Positions 25,676 to 33,161 of a stretch of DNA of 64,000 nucleotides are shown piece after piece. The DNA is taken from assembly GCA_029259945.1 (NCBI GenBank), contig JAJDEF010000016.1, positions 1 to 64,000 on the forward strand, given 5' to 3'. Source of the stretch: Planctomycetota bacterium. GTDB taxonomy: Bacteria; Planctomycetota; Planctomycetia; Pirellulales; Lacipirellulaceae. The notes below the pieces were generated by a model. It saw nothing but the letters and a program-made list of their open reading frames with translations. It searched no databases and had not been told where the DNA came from. Position numbers and translations under genes: made by a program. How positions within the stretch are numbered: the first letter of the stretch is position 1; every line of letters starts with the position of its first letter.

Positions 25676-27211
25676 TTAACAAAAGCCCACGGATTGCAAT
25701 CCGTGGGCTTTTGTCATGCCTTTGGCTGCGTTTTTTTCTGCGTATTCCACGATCAAAGCAATGAGCTTCTTTCGATCGATGGGCTTGGAGGCAAACTCAT
25801 CGCAACCGGCGTCGAGGCATTTTTGACGGTCTTCGGCCATGGCGTGGGCGGTCAACGCGATGATTGGGCCAGAGTAGTTCTCTCGTCGCAATCGTCGCGT
25901 CGCGCCGTATCCGTCTAGCTCGGGCATCTGCATGTCCATTAGCACGACGTCGAACGGTTCGGGGGCTGCGTTGACTTTCTCGATGGCGATTCGGCCGTTC
26001 TCTGCGACGGTAACTTTCGCGCCAGCTTTTCTTAGGAGGAACGAAATCAGGCGTTGATTGTCGGGCCCATCTTCGGCCAGTAACAGCCGCAAGTCTTCGA
26101 GAGGTTTGTCGTCTTTTGCAGTTTCTGGTTTGGGGATTGCCCTTTTCGCTTCTGCGACTTGCCTAGCGATTTCTTCGGAGGTGAGCAATTTTACGCCAGA
26201 CAGATCACCCGGGTCGATGGAGACTGTAAACGTACTGCCGGCACCTTTTTGCGATTTGACGTTGATCCCGCCGCCAAGCTTTTGTGCCAGCGCGTTCGAG
26301 ATTCGTAATCCCAGTCCCGATCCACCGAATTTACGTGTTGTCGAGCTATCGGCCTGGGTAAAGGATTCGAACTTAGCGATGACATCGCGTTGCTCTTGCG
26401 TCATTCCAATTCCCGAGTCGCTGACGGCTAGCCGCAGCAAACGTCGATCGGTCGAGAGTGAAGTGCGAATGGTGATCGATCCGACCTCGGTAAATTTAAT
26501 CGCATTGCCAACAAGGTTGACGAGAATTTGCCGCAGTCGAGTCGGGTCGGACGTGATTTGTTCAGGGATTGGGCCATCGTATTCCACTCGTAGATCGAGT
26601 CCCTTGCCCACGGCCCTGCTTTTCATCAGGGCAACCACTTCTTCGATAATCTGGGGCGGTGAGGTCTTGATTCGTTCGACGCTCATTTTTCCCGCTTCGA
26701 TTTTCGACATATCAAGAATGTCGTTGATGATTCTTAGCAGGTGGTTGGCATTGCTGCGAATGGTATTTACTGCGTTGATTCGACTCGGCGGGGCCTTCGC
26801 GACATCCCCTTCTTCGACCAGTAGATCGGTGTAGCCGAGGATGGCGGTCATGGGGGTGCGAATTTCGTGGCTCATATTAGCCAAAAATTCAGACTTGGCC
26901 TGACTCGCAGCTTCGGCCTCAGTGGCAATGCGATGTGCGTGGGCCGTTTGTTTCTCTAATTCACTTCGCATTTCCTGCAAGGAAGTAGAAGATTTTTTCA
27001 ACCGTTCTGACAAGTGGTGTACTTCGATCAACAGGCCGATTAGCACGAGCGTGTAGAAGATCGTTTTTGCCTCTGGGGCTAGATCGAAGGGAGCGAATTG
27101 CAGAGCGACCGAACCAACGACGAGCAATGTGGCTATCAGGGGCAGTGAGAAGGTTCTAGGAGGTTCTTGTAACGAACCCTCATGTAGTTCGCCATTAGCA
27201 GTAGACGTCAT
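25676..27211 (-). CDS. Hybrid sensor histidine kinase with receiver
   Basis: A 511-residue membrane kinase. Two membrane helices (about 23-39 and 51-67) frame a very short loop, so there is no real periplasmic sensor. A coiled coil leads to HisKA with H115 in FLANMSHEIRTPMTAILGY, then HATPase boxes (ILVNLVGNAIKFT, SDSGIGM, GSGLGLRISNALA) and a C-terminal receiver with D426 in PFDVVLMDMQMPELDG. Phosphate should pass from H115 to D426 and then to an Hpt, as encoded next door. The last 12 codons (KAHGLQSVGFC) are made from the terminator hairpin itself. Two receiver genes lie upstream in the same direction. Confidence 0.93.
   Translation of the reverse strand: MTSTANGELHEGSLQEPPRTFSLPLIATLLVVGSVALQFAPFDLAPEAKTIFYTLVLIGLLIEVHHLSERLKKSSTSLQEMRSELEKQTAHAHRIATEAEAASQAKSEFLANMSHEIRTPMTAILGYTDLLVEEGDVAKAPPSRINAVNTIRSNANHLLRIINDILDMSKIEAGKMSVERIKTSPPQIIEEVVALMKSRAVGKGLDLRVEYDGPIPEQITSDPTRLRQILVNLVGNAIKFTEVGSITIRTSLSTDRRLLRLAVSDSGIGMTQEQRDVIAKFESFTQADSSTTRKFGGSGLGLRISNALAQKLGGGINVKSQKGAGSTFTVSIDPGDLSGVKLLTSEEIARQVAEAKRAIPKPETAKDDKPLEDLRLLLAEDGPDNQRLISFLLRKAGAKVTVAENGRIAIEKVNAAPEPFDVVLMDMQMPELDGYGATRRLRRENYSGPIIALTAHAMAEDRQKCLDAGCDEFASKPIDRKKLIALIVEYAEKNAAKGMTKAHGLQSVGFC
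25681..25712. terminator. Bidirectional Rho-independent terminator
   Basis: A perfect 15-base stem, AAAAGCCCACGGATT (25681-25695) and its complement (25698-25712), with A and T runs on the two sides so it can work in both directions. It serves the Hpt gene and the convergent kinase. It lies inside the kinase reading frame, whose stop is at 25676-25678. Confidence 0.92.
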
Positions 27212-27262
27212 TGATTGTGCCCCAGTACGAGCGAAGTGTTTTTTCTTCGGTTAACGTCGCGT

Positions 27263-27685
27263 TTATACTGTTTTTGCCGTCATCTCAATGCATTGTTGGA
27301 CGGTTTCGATGAGCAAAGGTTGTTGGACAGGCTTTTCGAGGTAGTTGTCACAGCCGGCGCGGTACCAGTTTTCGCGCAGTTCCTTCGTGCTAAATGCAGT
27401 GATTGCGATGATCGCTCCTTCAAAACCTAGCTTTCGTATTTTACTCGTGGCGATGATTCCATCCATTTCGGGCATTTGAAAATCCATGACAATTGCGTCA
27501 AACCGAGAAGGTGATCGACGTATCGCATCGACAGCAGATTGCCCGTTGCACTCGAGCGTGACTTCTGCGCCAGCCTTCTCGAAAAATTTGAGATAGAGCC
27601 GACTTTCCTCAGCGCAATCTTCGGCGAGCAAGATTTGCATGTTTTCTAACGGACGAGAATTATTGGAGGGCTGTAAAGTGCTCAT
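27263..27685 (-). CDS. Single-domain response regulator
   Basis: A 140-residue receiver: acidic pocket LLAEDCAEE, phosphorylated aspartate D68 in FDAIVMDFQMPEMDG, switch threonine in IIAITAFS and lysine in NYLEKPVQQP. There is no output domain. It lies 51 bases upstream of the hybrid kinase and 31 bases downstream of a second receiver gene, all on the minus strand, so the three form an operon. Its receiver closely resembles the one fused to the kinase, suggesting duplication or a competing phosphate acceptor. Confidence 0.9.
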   Translation of the reverse strand: MSTLQPSNNSRPLENMQILLAEDCAEESRLYLKFFEKAGAEVTLECNGQSAVDAIRRSPSRFDAIVMDFQMPEMDGIIATSKIRKLGFEGAIIAITAFSTKELRENWYRAGCDNYLEKPVQQPLLIETVQQCIEMTAKTV

Positions 27686-27716
27686 GGTATTTTCTCTAGG
27701 TTCTACAAGTCGTGCA

Positions 27717-28178
27717 TTAGGCCATGAAGGCAGATGAGTCGGCTTCTTGATGTTGTTGCTCAGACTTTCGATGATTGAGGTCGTGTAGTGCTTCCCACCA
27801 ATGGCCGATCTTCTCGAAGGCGGCCTGCACTGAGGTTAGCAGCGGGTCGAAATCGGTGAGTGGCTTAAATAGGCAAGCCTCGGCTCCGTATCGCATCGAG
27901 AGTAAGGCGGTGTGGATCGAAACGAGGCCGGTGAGCATAATCACCTGGATGCCGCCGTCTTGTTCTTTGATTTGTTTCAAGAGGGTGAGCCCATCGATTT
28001 GTGGCATGTCGATATCGAGCAGGACGACACGGGCACCGGTCTTGAGCAAAGCCTTGGAAACTTTAGTGGGATCGTCGATCGAAACGACGTCGTAGGATTC
28101 TTTGCTTAACCTCTTGGCGACGAGACGAAGGATGCTCGGGTCGTCGTCAACGTGCAGAATCGTGTGATTGCGGTCCAT
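27717..28178 (-). CDS. Single-domain response regulator
   Basis: A 153-residue protein starting MDRNHTILHVDDDPSILR. The phosphorylated aspartate is D55 in ARVVLLDIDMPQIDG; the switch threonine and lysine lie in VIMLTGLVS and ACLFKPL. The C-terminal 35 residues (FEKIGHWWEALHDLNHRKSEQQHQEADSS) are not part of the receiver and may bind a partner. The start is ATG 28178, with AAGGA upstream; a longer frame to 28529 runs through non-coding DNA. It is the first gene of the minus-strand phosphorelay operon. Confidence 0.9.
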   Translation of the reverse strand: MDRNHTILHVDDDPSILRLVAKRLSKESYDVVSIDDPTKVSKALLKTGARVVLLDIDMPQIDGLTLLKQIKEQDGGIQVIMLTGLVSIHTALLSMRYGAEACLFKPLTDFDPLLTSVQAAFEKIGHWWEALHDLNHRKSEQQHQEADSSAFMA

Positions 28179-28743
28179 TTTTTTGTGTCCTTGCTTTCGA
28201 TATTTGAATCGTATCTGTCCGTTTGATCTAACGATTTCGATCGATGCCGTGTCCTCGGAAGTATTCAAGGCTAGGTTTCGTATTTTACTCTCGCATAGAA
28301 AATCGGACCTTTTTGTAAGGAAATAGCCATATTGAGGGGTGTTTGCGAGCTGCTGGCATTGGGGGGGAATGCACTGGACTAAAGGGAAAAATAGTCTAGT
28401 TGCAAGGTGCACTATCTTATTTTTAGTGTCTAGGTCGGGGGCGTTAGTAAATGGGAAAGGAGGAGGGATATTTAATTGTTGATTTGAAGGAAAGGCGAAT
28501 CGGCCTCTCGCAAAGGCGCGAAGGCGCAAAAAAAGTGATCGGAATCACGAAGAGTCGCAGAGACGGCAGAGGAAATAACAAGAGACGCTAGTTAATTAGG
28601 CGCGATACGAGTTTTAACTTGCGCCTTTGCGAGAGACTCATACAAAGATCCGTCCAGCGACATGCAGTGAACGGTTGCGAATAGGGTGTGCTTTACGAGC
28701 AGCTGCAATTCGCGGTAGATTGTTGCGGGTTCCTTTTTAGCAT
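28179..28743. other. Long non-coding gap
   Basis: About 565 bases between the divergent receiver operon and the DUF2780-like gene. It should hold the promoter of the phosphorelay operon, although no clean -10/-35 pair stands out. The main structure is the inverted-repeat element at 28505-28635, listed separately. I see no convincing gene. Confidence 0.5.
28505..28635. repeat. 131-bp element with perfect 15-bp terminal inverted repeats
   Basis: CTCTCGCAAAGGCGC at 28505-28519 is the exact reverse complement of 28621-28635. Inside are a short hairpin GTGAT-CGGA-ATCAC and repeated 'AAGGCGC' and 'agagacg' words. Interspersed sequences containing CGCAAAGGCGC words are widespread in bacterial genomes and often leave spurious small proteins. 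No transposase is present, and I see no clear target-site duplication at the ends. It could be a MITE-like or REP-like unit. Confidence 0.6.
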
Positions 28744-29151
28744 TTGATTGTGAGATTTGGCGTGGATGAGGCGGTCAATCTTATTGAATATTTGGTCCGC
28801 GAGTTGGGTATTACCCCGACGCAGGCCGAAGGTGGCGCGGGATTGCTGCTGGGTCTCGCTCAGAATCGGTTGGATGGCGAAGAATTTATGGAAATCGCCG
28901 ATTCGATTCCTGCTATCTCGGATATCATCGACAAAGCGCCCCGATTTGAAATGCCGCCTCCGCGACCAATGCGAGCGGTGATAAACCGTTGGTTTGGTGG
29001 ACTGGGCGACTTGAGCGTGCTGGTCAAGCCGTTTGAGGGACTGGGTATCGATAAGGTGGCGATTGTCAGTTTTGTTAGTGCGTTATCGAAGTTCTTCTCC
29101 GAAAAGGGGGGAGGTAGGGTCGAGTCGAGTTTACAGAGCGTGCTTCGGTAA
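28744..29151 (+). CDS. DUF2780-like small protein
   Basis: A protein of about 130 residues. The segment VNLIEYLVRELGITPTQAEGGAGLLLGLAQNRL followed by 'FMEIADSIPAISDIIDKAP' matches the DUF2780 pattern, in which a helical pair is followed by a glycine-rich turn. The end, 'KPFEGLGIDKVAIVSFVSALSKFFSEKGG', also fits. There is no signal peptide. Function is unknown. No ATG is available near the 5' end, so the start is TTG 28744 or GTG 28750 or 28762. It is 61 bases upstream of the HerA-like ATPase and may be in its operon. Confidence 0.65.
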   Translation: MIVRFGVDEAVNLIEYLVRELGITPTQAEGGAGLLLGLAQNRLDGEEFMEIADSIPAISDIIDKAPRFEMPPPRPMRAVINRWFGGLGDLSVLVKPFEGLGIDKVAIVSFVSALSKFFSEKGGGRVESSLQSVLR

Positions 29152-29212
29152 GGAAAATCGACGGTGTGGGCCGTTTGTTATTCAGCCAGTCTTTTTATGC
29201 AATAATGATTTC

Positions 29213-31657
29213 ATGCAAGACTACGAAAAATTGGGGTCGTTCTATCTTGGTCGACGGCATGATCTCGCAGCGGACGAAACCAGCTCGGAACTGACGCTCT
29301 ACGACAGTAAAGACCTGACGACCCATGCTGTCTGTGTGGGGATGACCGGCAGCGGAAAGACAGGGCTTTGTCTTTCGTTGATCGAAGAGGCGGGGTTGGA
29401 TGGGATTCCCGTGATTGCGATCGACCCCAAAGGCGACTTGGGCAATCTGTTGCTGACCTTCCCCGATTTAGAGTCGAGCGATTTTCGTCCCTGGGTTGAC
29501 CCGAGTGTGGCGGCGCGGAAAGGAATCTCGCCTGACGAGCTTGCGGAAAAGACGGCCACTTTGTGGCGTGACGGATTGGGCAAGTGGGGACAAGATGGCG
29601 AGCGGATTCGCCGTTATAACGACCAAGTCGACAAAGCGATTTATACGCCGGGTAGTTCTGCGGGGATTCCACTGACGGTGTTGAAATCTTTTAGCGCTCC
29701 GTCGCAAGCGGTCATTGACGATGGGGACGCTTTTCGCGATCGGGTGCAGTCGACTACCTCGGGCGTGTTGGCGCTTTTGGGGATCGATGCTGATCCGGTG
29801 AGGAGTCGTGAGCATATTTTTCTGTCGAACGTGCTGGATCGTGCGTGGCGAGAAGGTAGGGACTTGGATTTGCCAAGTTTGATTCAAGAGATTCAAAATC
29901 CACCGTTTAATAAAGTGGGCGTGATAGGGCTCGAGACATTTTACCCGGCCAAGGATCGGCTCGAGCTGGGTATGCAGTTGAATAATCTGCTGGCTTCCCC
30001 TTCGTTTGCCAGTTGGCTGGAAGGCGAGTCTTTGGACGTCCAGAAACTTCTGTACACGGACAAGGGGCGGCCTCGACTTTCGATTTTGTCGATTGCCCAT
30101 CTGAACGAAACCGAGCGGATGTTTTTTGTCACGATTTTGTTGAACGAGATCGTTAGTTGGATGCGAAGCCAGCCCGGCACCGGCAGCCTTCGAGCGGTGC
30201 TCTATATGGACGAGGTTTACGGCTATTTTCCGCCGACGGCCAATCCCCCAAGCAAACGACCCATGCTGACGTTGCTTAAGCAAGCGCGGGCCTATGGGTT
30301 GGGAGTGGTGCTGGCGACGCAGAATCCGGTTGATTTGGACTACAAAGGGCTTTCGAACGCGGGGACATGGTTTTTAGGGCGACTGCAAACCGAGCGGGAC
30401 AAAGCACGGGTGCTCGAAGGTTTAGAGGGTGCGTCGGCCCAGGCGGGGGCAAGTTTCGATCGTGGGAAGATGGAAGCGACCTTGGCGGGCTTGGGTAGCC
30501 GTGTGTTTTTGATGAATAACGTCCATGAGAATCGGCCGCAGGTTTTTCATACACGGTGGGCCATGTCGTATTTGCGAGGCCCGCTGACGCGAGATCAGAT
30601 TCGTTCGCTGATGGCTGATCGCAAAGCACTTGCAAAGCAGCAGGCAGCAAAAGGGCAATCAGCGGCTAAGTCCGCGATGGATGATGTGGCCCAGTCATCG
30701 GCTTCAGAACGAAGACCGGTGTCGATTGAGAATGCACGCCCAGTGATTTCTGCAGATATCCCGCAAAAGTTTTGGCCGTTGGCTGAGCCCTTGGCAGCAG
30801 ACGCCGCGTTAGAGTATCGGCCGGCGTTGTTGGGCGAGGGGAAGTTGCACTTTGTGCGGGCTGCGTGCGATGTGGACTGTTGGCAGGATCGAGTCGTGTT
30901 GCAGCCAGTGCATGGTGCGTTATCTGATCCGGTGTGGGATGGCTCGCATCTTTACGAGCAGATTGTCCCGCTTGATGACGAGCCGGTTACCGACGCACAG
31001 TTTGCCGATTTGCCCGCAGAATTGACGCAAGCTAAGAACTATAAACATTGGGACGACGAGTTGGAGAGTCATTTCTATCGCAACGAGCGGCTGGCGCTAT
31101 GGCAATGTTCGGTATTAAACCAGAACAGCGAGCCGAGTGAATCGGAAGGCGATTTTCGTATTCGTATCACGCAGCTTGCCCGAGAGAGGCGTGACGAAGC
31201 CAAGCACAAAATACGCGAACGATTTAAGAAACGTATCCGTCGGGCTGACGAGAGTGTTCGCAAGGCGGAGGCGTATGCCAGTGAGCAGCGATCGCAATTT
31301 TGGACTCGAGTAGTAGGGGTGCTGTGGATGGTGGTGGAGGTGGTGTTGGGATTCTTGTCGGGCGGGAAGCGATCGCGACGATTTTCGTCGTCTTCTGCCC
31401 GTCTAGCAATGCGAGAGCGGGGTGAGCAGACACGGGCCGAAGCAAAATTAGTCGAAAGGCAAGAAGCTCTCCAAGAACTGGAAGAGAAACGCGAAGAAGC
31501 AATAGAGCAAGTGGAGCTAGACTTCGATCCGAAGAATCTAGAGCTAGAGCGAGAAGAGATCGCCCCTCGCAAGGCGGATACCGCGGCCGACCCCATCGTG
31601 CTGGTGTGGCTGCCTTGGCAGGTAGATAAGGACGGGGATGCTGTGGTGGCGTACTGA
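29213..31657 (+). CDS. HerA/DUF87-like P-loop ATPase
   Basis: An 814-residue protein. Walker A is GMTGSGKTG (residues 43-51) and Walker B is VLYMDEVYGY with D333; 'VVLATQNPVDLDYKG' is the sensor region seen in HerA/FtsK/VirB4-type motor ATPases. The C-terminal third differs: a domain with 'HWDDELESHFYRNERLALWQ', an Arg/Glu-rich helix, a hydrophobic segment (VVGVLWMVVEVVLGFL) and a long coiled coil. It may pump or move DNA or protein at the membrane. No nurA nuclease or secretion gene lies next to it. The start is ATG 29213; the frame is open to 29033 inside the previous gene. Confidence 0.8.
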   Translation: MQDYEKLGSFYLGRRHDLAADETSSELTLYDSKDLTTHAVCVGMTGSGKTGLCLSLIEEAGLDGIPVIAIDPKGDLGNLLLTFPDLESSDFRPWVDPSVAARKGISPDELAEKTATLWRDGLGKWGQDGERIRRYNDQVDKAIYTPGSSAGIPLTVLKSFSAPSQAVIDDGDAFRDRVQSTTSGVLALLGIDADPVRSREHIFLSNVLDRAWREGRDLDLPSLIQEIQNPPFNKVGVIGLETFYPAKDRLELGMQLNNLLASPSFASWLEGESLDVQKLLYTDKGRPRLSILSIAHLNETERMFFVTILLNEIVSWMRSQPGTGSLRAVLYMDEVYGYFPPTANPPSKRPMLTLLKQARAYGLGVVLATQNPVDLDYKGLSNAGTWFLGRLQTERDKARVLEGLEGASAQAGASFDRGKMEATLAGLGSRVFLMNNVHENRPQVFHTRWAMSYLRGPLTRDQIRSLMADRKALAKQQAAKGQSAAKSAMDDVAQSSASERRPVSIENARPVISADIPQKFWPLAEPLAADAALEYRPALLGEGKLHFVRAACDVDCWQDRVVLQPVHGALSDPVWDGSHLYEQIVPLDDEPVTDAQFADLPAELTQAKNYKHWDDELESHFYRNERLALWQCSVLNQNSEPSESEGDFRIRITQLARERRDEAKHKIRERFKKRIRRADESVRKAEAYASEQRSQFWTRVVGVLWMVVEVVLGFLSGGKRSRRFSSSSARLAMRERGEQTRAEAKLVERQEALQELEEKREEAIEQVELDFDPKNLELEREEIAPRKADTAADPIVLVWLPWQVDKDGDAVVAY

Positions 31658-31771
31658 TTCGGTTGGATAGCCACCTATTCCTTGAAGGTACGTGGCAAAG
31701 GATTGCGTAAATTGGTAAGTTGCATAGAAGATGGTGACTGGCACGAAACTCTTTCTCATTTAACGGCACCG

Positions 31772-32332
31772 ATGGCAGTAGGAAATAAATTTCGGCAGAA
31801 ATGGTTGCTACGTGGTTCGGTGAAGCGATTGCTGGGCCTGATGTGGTGCCTATTGGTGCTTTTCAGCGTTAGCGGTTGCCGGCAACAAACGGCGAACCAG
31901 TTGCTGGGCCGTTGGGAGGGGCACCCCGATACGGCGGCGGCCCGATCAGAACGAGAGCAGAAACAGTATGGCGGTCAGAACGCAGGAGGGACGTCAAGAG
32001 AAACGGCACCGGCTACGGATTGGGAACGATACGATGCCATCGTGTATTTCGATTTCCAGAGTGCCGAGCGTCTGGAAATGTCGCTTGATGGGGACGAGAA
32101 GATTCGGTCGGGTCGCTGGCAAATTGTGACAAGCACGCCTGCAGCTTGCACGATCGAGGTGAGGACCGACTCGTCGGGTGAACTCGATGTAGACGGGGCG
32201 TTGGCAGAGAGTACATTGCGTCGTTTTGAGTTGGAGTTGGACGAGCGCGGGGGCGAGTGTATCGGGTTCCTGCTTTCAGAGGTCGGGGCAGATCGGCAGT
32301 TGGGTGCGCTTTACTTTCGTCGGGTCGACTAA
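31772..32332 (+). CDS. Small lipoprotein of unknown function
   Basis: About 186 residues with an N-terminal lipoprotein signal: basic residues, hydrophobic MWCLLVLFSV and the lipobox SGC before RQQT. The mature part begins 'LLGRWEGHPD' and has a beta-rich tail (GRWQIVTSTPAACTIEV; LGALYFRRVD), reminiscent of small lipocalin-like domains that measure a 'weight' segment, but no family is certain. The start could also be TTG 31682. It precedes another small hypothetical by 20 bases and may be co-transcribed with the HerA-like gene upstream. Confidence 0.6.
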   Translation: MAVGNKFRQKWLLRGSVKRLLGLMWCLLVLFSVSGCRQQTANQLLGRWEGHPDTAAARSEREQKQYGGQNAGGTSRETAPATDWERYDAIVYFDFQSAERLEMSLDGDEKIRSGRWQIVTSTPAACTIEVRTDSSGELDVDGALAESTLRRFELELDERGGECIGFLLSEVGADRQLGALYFRRVD

Positions 32333-32352
32333 AGAAATTAGGAGTTGAAAAC

Positions 32353-32865
32353 ATGTCGGAACGAGAGCGTTGGATTGTCTATCCCTTGTTGTTTTTTGCC
32401 TTGGGGGCTTCGTTACGCGACAAGCTATTGCAGCGTATTGATGCGAAGGAAATTTACTGCGAAAGTCTCCGGATTGTGGATCAGCAAGATCCACAACGAT
32501 TGCTGGCCGAGTTGAGCTTTCGGCGCGCGGCGTCGAGCGATCCTACCCAATTGGCTGACCGCGTGGGGCGACTTCGGCTAATCGACAGTGATGGTCGAGA
32601 AGTTTGCGAGCTCAATAGCAACTTGTCGGTGCAACGCTTGGCAACCAAGCAGTTATTGGTGGTTGACCCTTCAGGAGTTCCGATGGTCAATGCGCTGGCT
32701 GAGCCGGTGCCAGGCATGATGATGGGAGAGGAAGGCCCCACGGTATCGTATCGGGGGGTGATCTATCTGAACAATCGTCCCATGAGTCTTCGACTGGCGC
32801 CACCGGCCACACGGCCCAAACAGGGACCTGTTTCGGTACCCGATTCGTCTTCCGCCGCCTCTTGA
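32353..32865 (+). CDS. Conserved hypothetical protein with N-terminal membrane segment
   Basis: A 170-residue protein beginning MSERERWIVYPLLFFALGASLRDKL, so probably membrane-anchored. Residues about 35-150 are beta-rich with no known motif: IYCESLRIVDQQDP near the start and 'GVIYLNNRPMSLRL' near the end. AGGAG lies eight bases upstream of ATG 32353. I do not recognise a named family; similar proteins exist in planctomycetes as far as the style suggests. It follows the lipoprotein gene by 20 bases. Confidence 0.55.
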   Translation: MSERERWIVYPLLFFALGASLRDKLLQRIDAKEIYCESLRIVDQQDPQRLLAELSFRRAASSDPTQLADRVGRLRLIDSDGREVCELNSNLSVQRLATKQLLVVDPSGVPMVNALAEPVPGMMMGEEGPTVSYRGVIYLNNRPMSLRLAPPATRPKQGPVSVPDSSSAAS

Positions 32866-33161
32866 GCCGTTGCGACCAAAAGGCAAGCGGTTTTATCGGA
32901 TTGGCGGGATGAAGGTCGATAAATATTGGAATCCTTGTCTGACGAAGTTCTCGTAGAGTTGCAGAGTGAGGTCGCCTAAGATTACGTTATGTGGTCTACT
33001 TAGCCTGCGTATTTTACGCAATGCGGTTTCGTTGCGGGATTCGGCAAGTTGGGTTGCCAGACTATCCTTCCTGCAAGTTCGACTGGTGTTTATTATCAGA
33101 CATTCGTTGCCTTAAGTCGCAATTCGTTTCCCGTTGTCTCTCCTCACCTTTTCATCGCACT

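Noticed and set aside
28179-28529. N-terminal extension of the first receiver protein
   Set aside because: 117 residues of non-coding-like sequence ahead of the family start MDRNHTILHVDDD.
33005-33020. TGCGT-ATTTT-ACGCA hairpin as a terminator or operator ahead of the FAAL gene
   Set aside because: Only five base pairs and no T run; cannot be told from chance.
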